A program made the position numbers and the translations under genes. The notes under the pieces are model-generated. The model was not told the origin of the DNA, searched no databases, and saw only the letters and a list, made by a program, of their open reading frames with translations. Shown here one piece after another: positions 1 to 5,199 of a stretch of 11,321 nt of DNA. The number at the start of each line of letters is the position of its first letter. Position 1 is the stretch's first letter. Source of the DNA: an uncultured Demequina sp. (lineage in GTDB: Bacteria; Actinomycetota; Actinomycetes; Actinomycetales; Demequinaceae); NCBI GenBank assembly GCA_937925595.1, contig CALALQ010000372.1, forward strand, positions 1-11,321, written 5' to 3'.

Positions 1-7
1 TCGTGAA

Positions 8-25
8 CGGGGACAGCCGGCCCCG
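8..25 (-). terminator. weak hairpin downstream of the lipoprotein gene
   Basis: A CGGGG arm (8-12) and a CCCCG arm (21-25) can form a 5-bp stem with an 8-base loop just beyond the stop codon of the minus-strand lipoprotein gene. There is no clear T-run, and in DNA this GC-rich such a stem arises easily by chance. It could be a weak terminator, but support is slight. Confidence 0.22.
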
Positions 26-29
26 CTGA

Positions 30-362
30 CTACGGGAGCTTGGTTTCCTGGTCGGGGCAGAGGTACTTCACCGCGAGCCGTAGGACCTCGATCTGAGCTT
101 CCGCGAGCTCTCCGTCGCTTCCGAGTCGGGTCTCCTTGATCCGCTCGGCGACTTCGTCTCGGGTCTGCTTCTCCAGCCCTTCGCATAGGTCCCGGCCTGC
201 GCGGAGCATGGTCTCCCCGGTTTCCTTGTCCGCTGCTACCAGCGGGATCTTGCCGACCTCTTCCATGTACGCCACCTCAGGGTCGACGGCGGGGGCGGTG
301 GAGCAGCCGGTGAGTGCGAGCAAGCAGACGCCGATGGCGGCGAGGGCTTCGGGTGTCCTCAT
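30..362 (-). CDS. DUF732-like secreted lipoprotein
   Basis: This 110-residue protein begins with a short lipoprotein signal peptide: a hydrophobic stretch at residues 7-17 and a lipobox Leu17-Thr18-Gly19-Cys20, so Cys20 should be lipidated and the mature protein anchored outside the cytoplasmic membrane. The mature part is a small, mostly helical domain with a 'GRDLCEGL' segment in the middle and 'AVKYLCPDQ' near the end. That pattern (an early Cys, a late Cys-Pro) resembles DUF732, common in mycobacterial secreted proteins, and the two cysteines could form a disulfide. It is the last gene of the minus-strand unit, 42 bases after the methylase stop; no clear Shine-Dalgarno precedes the ATG. 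Phage lipoproteins sometimes act in superinfection exclusion, but that is inference from location only. The lipoprotein call is firm, the DUF732 call moderate. Confidence 0.8.
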   Translation of the reverse strand: MRTPEALAAIGVCLLALTGCSTAPAVDPEVAYMEEVGKIPLVAADKETGETMLRAGRDLCEGLEKQTRDEVAERIKETRLGSDGELAEAQIEVLRLAVKYLCPDQETKLP

Positions 363-404
363 GACGCAACCATATCGGGGGTCTGCGACGTCGGTGGCGA
401 AACC

Positions 405-1298
405 CTACGCTGCGGCGACGCGCTGGACCCATTCGGCGGGCCCGTGGTTGGTGAGCCCGGTGACGTTGGGGATCCAGACGTTGTCGGCGACGATGGCGTA
501 CTCGTGGGCGACGCGGGCACGGTTGGCGGTGTTGCGGATGGCGTAGGACAGGATGCGCCGGTCCGGGTAGAGGTCCAGGACTTCGGGGGCGTCGTCGTAG
601 GTCAGCAGCCACCGGGCACCGGTTTCGTTGAGTGCGTCGGCGAGCCGCTGGTGCAGGTCGCCGTCGAAGGACTTGGAGTAGAGGCGTCCGCCTTCGCGGA
701 TGTAGGGCGGGTCGGCGAAGACGAACACCTCGTCGGCGATGCCGGAGAAGTCGAGGTCTTCGATGTAGGAGATGCCGTCGCCCTCCATGGTCTTCAGGCG
801 TGAGCGGAACGTCCCGATGTGGCGGATCCGGTCGGCGAGCGCGGCGCTGTTGAACCGGGCGGTCACGTCCGGCATGGCCCCGGAGGTGTGGGAGACGATG
901 CCGGAGCGGGAGCACCGGTTCACGATGAACGCGGCGTACCCGAGCTCGAACCGGTCGGCGCCTGCGGGGTCGGCGATGAGGTCGCGGGACGCTTCGTACA
1001 GGTCACGGGTCGGTGTCGTCTGCTCGACCAGGCGTGCGAACGCTTCGTTGTCGGAGGTGACGTTCTGCCAGAAGCTGGCGATCGCCGGGTTGAAGTCGAC
1101 GAGCCATGCCTCCTCGACGGTGTCGGTGTCCAGCATCGCGAGCGCAGCCCCGGCCCCGCCGGCGAACGGTTCGAGCCAGATTTCGATGTCCATGAGCCCG
1201 TACTGCCCGGCGTACGTGTCGGCAAGGAACGACGCCATGGACGCTTTCCCTCCGGGATAGCGCAGCGGGCTGAGGTAGCGGCGGCTGGTCTTGATCAT
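405..1298 (-). CDS. D12-class DNA adenine N6-methyltransferase (Dam-like)
   Basis: The 297-residue product carries the hallmarks of the D12 class of S-adenosylmethionine-dependent DNA adenine methylases. An N-terminal 'PLRYPGGK' (11-18) matches the family start, 'EPFAGGAGAAL' (43-53) is the AdoMet-binding motif I, and 'DPPY' (196-199) is the catalytic motif IV. The length fits the family. The start is the ATG at 1298, giving an ATGA overlap with the upstream Lys/Ala-rich gene; the open frame runs on to 1745, but that extension overlaps two other coding frames and lacks family motifs. The target is probably an adenine within a short palindrome; the sequence does not tell which. In phages such orphan methylases commonly protect DNA from host restriction. 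No cognate restriction enzyme is seen, though a DUF262 gene lies three genes upstream in the same unit. Confidence 0.93.
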   Translation of the reverse strand: MIKTSRRYLSPLRYPGGKASMASFLADTYAGQYGLMDIEIWLEPFAGGAGAALAMLDTDTVEEAWLVDFNPAIASFWQNVTSDNEAFARLVEQTTPTRDLYEASRDLIADPAGADRFELGYAAFIVNRCSRSGIVSHTSGAMPDVTARFNSAALADRIRHIGTFRSRLKTMEGDGISYIEDLDFSGIADEVFVFADPPYIREGGRLYSKSFDGDLHQRLADALNETGARWLLTYDDAPEVLDLYPDRRILSYAIRNTANRARVAHEYAIVADNVWIPNVTGLTNHGPAEWVQRVAAA

Positions 1299-1537
1299 GC
1301 CTTCTTCGCGGCGGGTTTCTTGCTCGCCGTCTTCTTCTTGCCTGCCGACTTCGCGGCAGGCTTCGTGGCCTTCTTCGCGGCGGCGAGGTGCTTGTTGTAC
1401 TCGTTGCGGACAGCAACCTGCGACGGCCCGGTGGTCTGCCACTTCTTGCACAGGCAGGTGCCCGTGGTGACAGCGTCGACACCGCGACGGCCGTTCCAGG
1501 TGGTGGCGAGCTTGTGGCCTTGCTTGCGAGTTGCCAT
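1295..1537 (-). CDS. small basic protein with CxC motif and Lys/Ala tail
   Basis: The product is 80 residues. Its first half has a 'TCLCKKW' motif near residue 28 followed by 'VRNEYNKHL', a layout of short Cys-x-Cys phage proteins with no known function to me. From about residue 52 onward it is almost only Lys, Ala, Pro, Ser and Thr, like histone H1 or mycobacterial HupB tails, which suggests non-specific nucleic acid binding. The ATG at 1537 was chosen over the ATG at 1591. The 18 extra codons have many A/T third positions, unlike the rest of the window, and the sequence 'GAAAG' lies six bases before the 1537 ATG. The longer form would start eight bases after the upstream stop and cannot be excluded. 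The stop overlaps the methylase start (ATGA), implying coupled translation. A very similar tail ends the PLD-like protein at 6509-7336. Confidence 0.75.
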   Translation of the reverse strand: MATRKQGHKLATTWNGRRGVDAVTTGTCLCKKWQTTGPSQVAVRNEYNKHLAAAKKATKPAAKSAGKKKTASKKPAAKKA

Positions 1538-1599
1538 GAGAGTCTTTCGGTCGGGAGCCAGGGAACACCCGCAACTGCGGGCATCTGTCATGTGCGCGG

Positions 1600-1989
1600 C
1601 TACGCCACGGGTCGGCGGAACACGTACAGGTCACCGTCGATGTCCCCCGCCCCATAGCCCATGTAGTGCCCAACCCTCTGAACGCCGGCGAGGCGCTCGT
1701 AGGGGACGTGGAACGGGCGCAGGCCGATAGCGCGGGAACCGGCAACCTGCTTGAGCGGGAGCAGCAGGATGCTGTCGCCGTGCTCGTCGCGCTCGCCGCC
1801 AGTGTCGCGAAGGTTCACAGGCTTGCCGTTCTTGTCGGTGACAGCGAGAACCTGCATGTCGCCGAACCGGTCCACCTCGATGGAGATGTACTCAGCGTCG
1901 GAGCCCTCGAACAGCGCGGCGATCGCGGCACGACGCAGAGCGGTGAGCATGTCGTCGAACAGAATGCCGGGGGCAGTGATGGTGGTCAT
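1600..1989 (-). CDS. hypothetical protein, 129 residues
   Basis: I do not recognise this family. The protein opens with 'MTTITAPGILFDDMLTALRRAAIAALFEG', an amphipathic helix. A likely beta-rich part follows ('YISIEVDRFGDMQVLAVTD', residues about 34-52), then a charged loop with Asp, Glu and Gly, and a C-terminal part ending 'DGDLYVFRRPVA'. There is no signal peptide, membrane segment or Cys pair. The gene starts 14 bases after the DUF262 stop and is followed by the Lys/Ala-tailed gene, so it is almost surely in the same transcript. The ATG at 1989 has only a weak Shine-Dalgarno-like 'GAGACG' in front. Conserved spacing and codon use support a real gene; function is open. Confidence 0.8.
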   Translation of the reverse strand: MTTITAPGILFDDMLTALRRAAIAALFEGSDAEYISIEVDRFGDMQVLAVTDKNGKPVNLRDTGGERDEHGDSILLLPLKQVAGSRAIGLRPFHVPYERLAGVQRVGHYMGYGAGDIDGDLYVFRRPVA

Positions 1990-2003
1990 GTTGACGTCTC
2001 GAT

Positions 2004-2741
2004 TCAGTCCGTAACGGCCTGCTGGGCGCGGGCGTACTCGCCCGGTCGCCAGACGGTGTCCTTGATGATGGAGTACAGGGCGCCGGAGTCGGTGAACTGG
2101 TACGCGTCGCTGGCGTCGTCGGGGTCGGCGAACACGTCCACCACATCGCCGATGTCGTTCTGGACGATGAACACCTCCTGCGGGCCGGCAGGCACATGCT
2201 CGATGCCTGCGACAGCGCGGGCGCGGGCGAGGTCGTCGTCGGTCTGGGCGGTGCCGCCGGAGTTCAGCAGGTCGAACAGGCGCGCTTCCTCCTCGATGGA
2301 GTCCACGTGCGCTTCCAGGCCGGGCAGGGACCACATCATCGCGCGGCGGCGGCCGACGTCGGACAGGCCCGAGTAGGTCACCTCACCGTCGGCGGGGACG
2401 TCCAGCTCGTCGTCCTCGAACCACCAGGCCGGGACGCTGAACTCGTCGTCGAAGAACGCACGGACCGCCTCGACACGCTGCTTGCCGTCGATGACGGCGG
2501 CGTAGAACTTGCCCCCGCCGCCGATGAAGCTCTTGCGGACGTTGTAGACGACCGACCCGACGGGGATACGACGGATGAGCGACTCGATGAGCCGCTGCCG
2601 CTGCCCCAGGGTCCAGACGCTTCCCCGCTGGTACGGCGGGTTCAGGTCGAACATCTCCCGCTGCGAGTCGAGAGTCCAGTGTGTCGCGGCGAGCGCGAGC
2701 GGCTGAAGCTGCAGGCGGGACAGGGGTGCGGGGCGAGTCAT
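2004..2741 (-). CDS. DUF262 (ParB/sulfiredoxin-fold) protein
   Basis: The 245-residue protein matches the DUF262 family. 'NPPYQRGSVW' (34-43) is the classic N-terminal motif, followed by a helix 'RQRLIESLIRRIP' and the signature 'VIDGKQR' with DGKQR at 85-89 (usually DGQQR). In GmrSD-type restriction systems this domain forms the GmrS half and binds or hydrolyses nucleotide, but there it is joined or paired with DUF1524 (HNH), which is absent here, so cleavage activity is doubtful. Phages often carry such stand-alone copies with unknown roles. The ATG at 2741 was chosen because a strong AAGGAG lies ten bases upstream; a GTG at 2786 would add 15 residues. It is the first gene of the minus-strand unit that includes the Dam methylase, and a promoter-like element lies just upstream. 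Confidence 0.9.
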   Translation of the reverse strand: MTRPAPLSRLQLQPLALAATHWTLDSQREMFDLNPPYQRGSVWTLGQRQRLIESLIRRIPVGSVVYNVRKSFIGGGGKFYAAVIDGKQRVEAVRAFFDDEFSVPAWWFEDDELDVPADGEVTYSGLSDVGRRRAMMWSLPGLEAHVDSIEEEARLFDLLNSGGTAQTDDDLARARAVAGIEHVPAGPQEVFIVQNDIGDVVDVFADPDDASDAYQFTDSGALYSIIKDTVWRPGEYARAQQAVTD

Positions 2742-2751
2742 GGCGGGTGGT

Positions 2752-2757
2752 CTCCTT
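2752..2757 (-). promoter_or_regulatory. Shine-Dalgarno of the DUF262 gene
   Basis: AAGGAG on the minus strand, ten bases before the ATG at 2741. It is among the clearest ribosome-binding sites in the window and favours this ATG over the in-frame GTG at 2786. Confidence 0.7.
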
Positions 2758-2791
2758 GTCGTGATGTCCGCGCGGTGCGGCGTCACGACCT

Positions 2792-2824
2792 ACATGCGCA
2801 GTGACTCTCGATTTCGCAGGTCAC
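2792..2824 (-). promoter_or_regulatory. bipartite promoter-like element, copy 1 (DUF262 operon)
   Basis: Read on the minus strand this holds GTGACCTGCG (2824-2815), an 11-base spacer, then CACTGCGCAT (2803-2794) followed by GTAG. The CACTGCGCAT box is identical at 8364-8373 and 8564-8573, each time preceded by GTGACC about 10-11 bases before it. The element lies 50 bases before the DUF262 ATG, leaving room for a leader with the AAGGAG site. The boxes are not sigma-70-like, so it may be recognised by a phage factor or another sigma factor. Promoter function is inferred from position and repetition. Confidence 0.55.
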
Positions 2825-2847
2825 CGGACGCCCCGTCGTCCTCTTCG

Positions 2848-2856
2848 CGCGCATAG
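2848..2856 (+). promoter_or_regulatory. CGCGCATAG start-associated motif (rusA-like gene)
   Basis: CGCGCATAG ends seven bases before the GTG chosen as start of the RusA-like gene, with no Shine-Dalgarno between. The same nine bases sit 7-9 bases before the starts at 6434, 6509 and 9990. At that distance the motif could be a -10-type element for leaderless transcripts, or a start-associated sequence of the kind described in some mycobacteriophages. Confidence 0.5.
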
Positions 2857-2863
2857 AGCATTT

Positions 2864-3373
2864 GTGACCCTCTTCCGCTATCTGCATGTCCTCGCTGAGG
2901 CCCCTGACTTCACGTTCTTCGCGCCGGGCGTCCCGGCTCCTCAGGGGTCGAAGAAGCATGTCGGCGGTGGCCGGCTCGTGGAGGTGTCCAAGAAGATCAA
3001 GCCGTGGCGGTCCGACATTGAGAAGGCCCTCCGCACCCAGAAGCCTGCCGGGATGATCCCGATGGATGGGCCGCTGTTCTGCGCGGTCGAGTTCTGGGTG
3101 CCCCGCCCTGCCGGTCACCCGAAGACGAAGATCACGTTCCCCATCGGCCCTCCCGACGTGGACAAGCTGGGCCGTGGGGCGCTTGACCCGCTGACTCAGA
3201 ACGGGATCATTCACGACGACTCCCGCATCACGGACCTGTACGTGTGCAAGCGGTTCGTCCCGAACGACCCGCGTCACGCGTACGCGGACGACAAGCACCT
3301 GACGGGCGCGTTGTTCCAGCTGTGGTTCCTGCACGAGAAGACCCCGTACATCGAGGCGCCCGAGGAGGGCTGA
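2864..3373 (+). CDS. rusA: RusA-family Holliday junction resolvase
   Basis: The family's motifs are clear in this 169-residue protein. 'FFAPGVPAPQGSKK' (18-31) matches the N-terminal strand, 'PPDVDKL' (96-102) corresponds to the PDxDN metal-binding motif with Lys in place of Asn, and 'GIIHDDSRI' (114-122) holds the conserved Asp pair. RusA enzymes are small dimeric endonucleases that resolve four-way junctions during recombination and replication; many phages use them to finish or debranch replicating DNA. The start is uncertain: GTG at 2864 follows the CGCGCATAG motif by seven bases, while an in-frame GTG at 2801 adds 21 residues whose codons look less coding-like. The gene stands alone on the plus strand, divergent from DUF262 and convergent with the J-domain gene. 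Confidence in the family is high, in the start moderate. Confidence 0.9.
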   Translation: MTLFRYLHVLAEAPDFTFFAPGVPAPQGSKKHVGGGRLVEVSKKIKPWRSDIEKALRTQKPAGMIPMDGPLFCAVEFWVPRPAGHPKTKITFPIGPPDVDKLGRGALDPLTQNGIIHDDSRITDLYVCKRFVPNDPRHAYADDKHLTGALFQLWFLHEKTPYIEAPEEG

Positions 3374-3386
3374 GCCCGTTCAGCCC
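3367..3386. terminator. hairpin holding both stop codons of two convergent genes
   Basis: GGGCTGA (3367-3373) pairs perfectly with TCAGCCC (3380-3386) around a six-base loop. The left arm ends with the TGA of the RusA-like gene and the right arm starts with the complement of the TGA of the J-domain gene. It could stop transcription from both sides, but there is no T-run on either side. Confidence 0.4.
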
Positions 3387-4297
3387 AGCGCGTCGCCGCC
3401 TGCCTTCTCGTAGTATCTGAGTTCGTCGGTGGTGGCGGAGTAGACGACGCGGCCCTTGTACACGAGGACGTAGTCGCCGGCGGTCACGCGCCCGTCCCAC
3501 ATCGCTGTCGGCAACGGCCATTCGGCCTGCCCGTCGGCACGCTCGAGGTGGATGAGGTCTCGGCCGCCGTCGTGGGTGACAGCCTGCGCCCGGTACGGGA
3601 TGAGACGGAACCTGCCCATCGTCGTGTAGAAGACGTCGCCGATGTGCGCGTACAGGCGGTTCCGTGCGGCGCGACGGGCGACCAGCCAGCAGATGACCAT
3701 GAACGAGTATGCGGCCGCGGGCGCCCACGCGTACTCGTGGAACACTGCGGTGGGATCCGCGTACTCGGTGAGCGCTGCCGCAGACCCTGCCAGCCCGATG
3801 ATGGCCGCCCACACCGACCGTCGCATGGCGATGACGGAGGCGACGACCGCTACGACCAGAGGGACCACTCCCCCGGTGAGGTACGCTGCGGCGAGGAACA
3901 CGACGAGCGGGATGATGGCGGTGAGGGACGCCCACCACGCGCCGGGGCTGTCGAACGTCTCGTACGTCGGCTCAGGAACCGACTCCCACCGCTGCTGCGC
4001 GGCCCGCTGCGCCTGTTCGCGGGCGTAGGCAGGCTCCGTGTAGGGGGCGCGCTCCTGAGGCTGCTGGCGGGGCGTCTGCGGCTGCTCCTGCACCCTGGGG
4101 GCGTGCTCGCGCAGCCACTCGGCACGCCGGGTCGGGTTCATCAGCAGCGCGTACGCGTCGTTGACCTTGCTGGCCAGCGCAGCGTCACCGCCGGCGTCAG
4201 GGTGAACCTCACGGATGCGGGCCTTGTACGCGGCCTTGATGACCGGTTCGGTGGCGTTTCGGGACACCCCGAGGATCTCGAACGGGTCGTCGGTCAT
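3380..4297 (-). CDS. membrane-anchored J-domain (DnaJ-like) protein
   Basis: The 305-residue protein begins with a J domain (about 3-64): 'PFEILGVSRNAT' is helix I, and the HPD motif that stimulates Hsp70 ATPase is intact at 32-34. A Gln/Pro-rich linker (68-110) follows, then a hydrophobic block with about four membrane segments (roughly 121-140, 142-158, 161-177 and 190-207). A soluble C-terminal domain of about 95 residues follows ('YTTMGRFRLIPYRAQAV' onward), which I do not recognise; it looks beta-rich. There is no Gly/Phe region or zinc finger, so it is not a true DnaJ. It may recruit host DnaK to the membrane, an inference. The ATG at 4297 has GGAAG nine bases upstream, and a CGCATAG box lies 37 bases before it. 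The gene faces the RusA-like gene tail to tail. Confidence 0.88.
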   Translation of the reverse strand: MTDDPFEILGVSRNATEPVIKAAYKARIREVHPDAGGDAALASKVNDAYALLMNPTRRAEWLREHAPRVQEQPQTPRQQPQERAPYTEPAYAREQAQRAAQQRWESVPEPTYETFDSPGAWWASLTAIIPLVVFLAAAYLTGGVVPLVVAVVASVIAMRRSVWAAIIGLAGSAAALTEYADPTAVFHEYAWAPAAAYSFMVICWLVARRAARNRLYAHIGDVFYTTMGRFRLIPYRAQAVTHDGGRDLIHLERADGQAEWPLPTAMWDGRVTAGDYVLVYKGRVVYSATTDELRYYEKAGGDALG

Positions 4298-4334
4298 AGG
4301 GGTTCACTTCCATCGGGCGGAGGGGCTCCTCCCC

Positions 4335-4341
4335 CTATGCG
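4335..4341 (-). promoter_or_regulatory. CGCATAG box upstream of the J-domain gene
   Basis: CGCATAG on the minus strand, 37 bases before the ATG at 4297 and followed by a small GGAGG/CCTCC hairpin (4319-4332). It resembles the GCGCAT core of the other promoter-like sites and stands at a distance similar to that of the RNase H gene's element (36 bases). It lacks the upstream GTGACC box, so support is weaker. Confidence 0.35.
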
Positions 4342-4654
4342 TTCCTCCACGCAGCGCGAGACGGTGGAGCTGTACGGGGATCGAGGCGGGTGACCCCCAC
4401 GGCAAGGTGGGGCGTGCGAGTCAGGACTGCGGGTCGGGTGACCTCCACGCGCACGAGGCGATGGAGCGGTGCTGGGGGTCGCAGCGGGTGACCTCCACGC
4501 GCCCGAAGGCGATGGAGCGGTGCTGGGGGTCAGGACGGGTGACCTCCACGCGCCCGGAGGCGATGGAGCTGCCTGTGGGTTCTGGCGGGTGACCTCCACG
4601 GCTGGGTGGAGCGGCTAAGGGTCTCGACGGGGAACCTCCACGGCAGGGGTGGAG
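4338..4654. repeat. array of seven ~50-bp hairpin repeats
   Basis: Most of the gap between the diphosphohydrolase-like gene and the J-domain gene (4298-4692) is this array. Units begin near 4338, 4388, 4436, 4486, 4537, 4587 and 4629, so the steps are 50, 48, 50, 51, 50 and 42. Five units start with GGGTGACC; the first and last diverge there. Each has an inverted repeat CTCCAC...GTGGAG. In the unit at 4388 both arms changed together (CCCCAC...GTGGGG), which keeps pairing. In the units at 4436, 4486 and 4537 the stem can extend to eight pairs with one bulged A. Unit steps are not multiples of three, so it is unlikely to encode a repeated peptide. Possible roles: structured RNA, protein-binding array, or replication or partition site. 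No known repeat family is recognised. Confidence 0.85.
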
Positions 4655-4658
4655 CTCG

Positions 4659-4685
4659 AAACGCCCCGGCGGGGCCGGGGCATTT
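4659..4685 (-). terminator. GC-rich terminator after the diphosphohydrolase-like gene
   Basis: GCCCCGGC (4663-4670) and GCCGGGGC (4674-4681) form an 8-bp stem with a three-base loop. Flanking AAA and TTT extend it after one mismatch. On the minus strand it begins eight bases after the stop at 4693. It should end the NT5C/diphosphohydrolase transcript before the repeat array, unless leaky. Confidence 0.65.
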
Positions 4686-4692
4686 CTTCGCG

Positions 4693-5199
4693 TCACTCCC
4701 CGGGCTTGGGGAGCGGGTCGAGCTTCGTCGGGATGGGCGAAGTCGGCAGCTCCCCGCCGTACGCGGCGATCGCTGCACGGACCTCTTCGATGGTCGTGCC
4801 GAGAGCGTTGACAAGCGGCTGCTGGCGGTCGTCGTACGCCTCCGGGAACCCGGGGGTGTCCTGGAACTCCAGCAGCGTCATGCAATGCCACATGACGGCG
4901 ACGAGGTGGTTCGAGCCGGTCTCCTCATCGAAGTCCTCGCCGCTCTTCCACGCGTTGAAGTGACGCTCGAGAGCTGCGATCGACGACGAGTAGTTGAAGC
5001 CCAGGCGCCAGTTGTCGATGGCAGGACCGGGCGTGCCGTCCTTGCGCTCGATGCCCGGGTACTTCCGGGCGCCGAGGCCGTAGTGGGTGGCGAGCTTGCG
5101 GAGCTGGCGGGGCGGGATGAGGTCGAACCGCGCGTCCTTCTGCCCCTTGCTGGCACCGGACGCGGACTGGACGCGACGCTCCGAGGTGTCGATGCTCAC
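4693..5199 (-). CDS. dATP/dGTP diphosphohydrolase-like protein (DUF5664)
   Basis: The 168-residue protein fits the family formerly called DUF5664, now described as the N-terminal domain of dATP/dGTP diphosphohydrolases. Visible hallmarks are 'KGQKDARFDLIPP' (18-30), 'LATHYGLGARKY' (36-47), 'NWRLG' (63-67), 'ALERHFNAW' (76-84) and 'GEDFDEETGSNHL' (87-99). Conserved His80, Glu and Asp residues in this helical core would bind metal as in MazG-like enzymes. Such enzymes split a purine dNTP into dNMP and pyrophosphate and would shift the dNTP pool. The GTG start at 5199 overlaps the stop of the upstream HAD gene (GTGA) and has a strong GGAGG seven bases before it, so the two genes are translationally coupled. 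Activity on a specific nucleotide is not shown by the sequence. Confidence 0.85.
   Translation of the reverse strand: MSIDTSERRVQSASGASKGQKDARFDLIPPRQLRKLATHYGLGARKYPGIERKDGTPGPAIDNWRLGFNYSSSIAALERHFNAWKSGEDFDEETGSNHLVAVMWHCMTLLEFQDTPGFPEAYDDRQQPLVNALGTTIEEVRAAIAAYGGELPTSPIPTKLDPLPKPGE

Noticed and set aside
182..189. CGCATAGG inside the lipoprotein gene
   Set aside because: It lies within the coding sequence, faces no start codon and is explained by the encoded residues.
136..915. Long plus- and minus-strand frames opposite the methylase and lipoprotein genes
   Set aside because: Arg/Pro/Gly-rich translations typical of shadow frames in GC-rich DNA, with no motifs and full overlap with well-supported genes.
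1299..1745. A longer N-terminus for the methylase
   Set aside because: The frame is open but overlaps two coding frames, has no family motif, and the ATG at 1298 gives a clean overlap with the upstream stop.
2801..2863. GTG at 2801 as start of the RusA-like gene
   Set aside because: It would place the start inside the promoter-like element of the DUF262 gene, and the added 21 codons have poorer codon use. It cannot be fully excluded.
4338..4654. The array as a CRISPR
   Set aside because: The inter-repeat sequence is itself similar between units, the repeat is not constant in length, units hold an inverted repeat with changing loops, and no cas-like gene is nearby.
4294..4891. Minus-strand open frames across the hairpin array (4294-4599 and 4421-4891)
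   Set aside because: The repeated DNA appears in different frames in each unit because steps are not multiples of three. The peptides are Pro/Ser/Arg-rich, and one frame overlaps the well-supported diphosphohydrolase-like gene.
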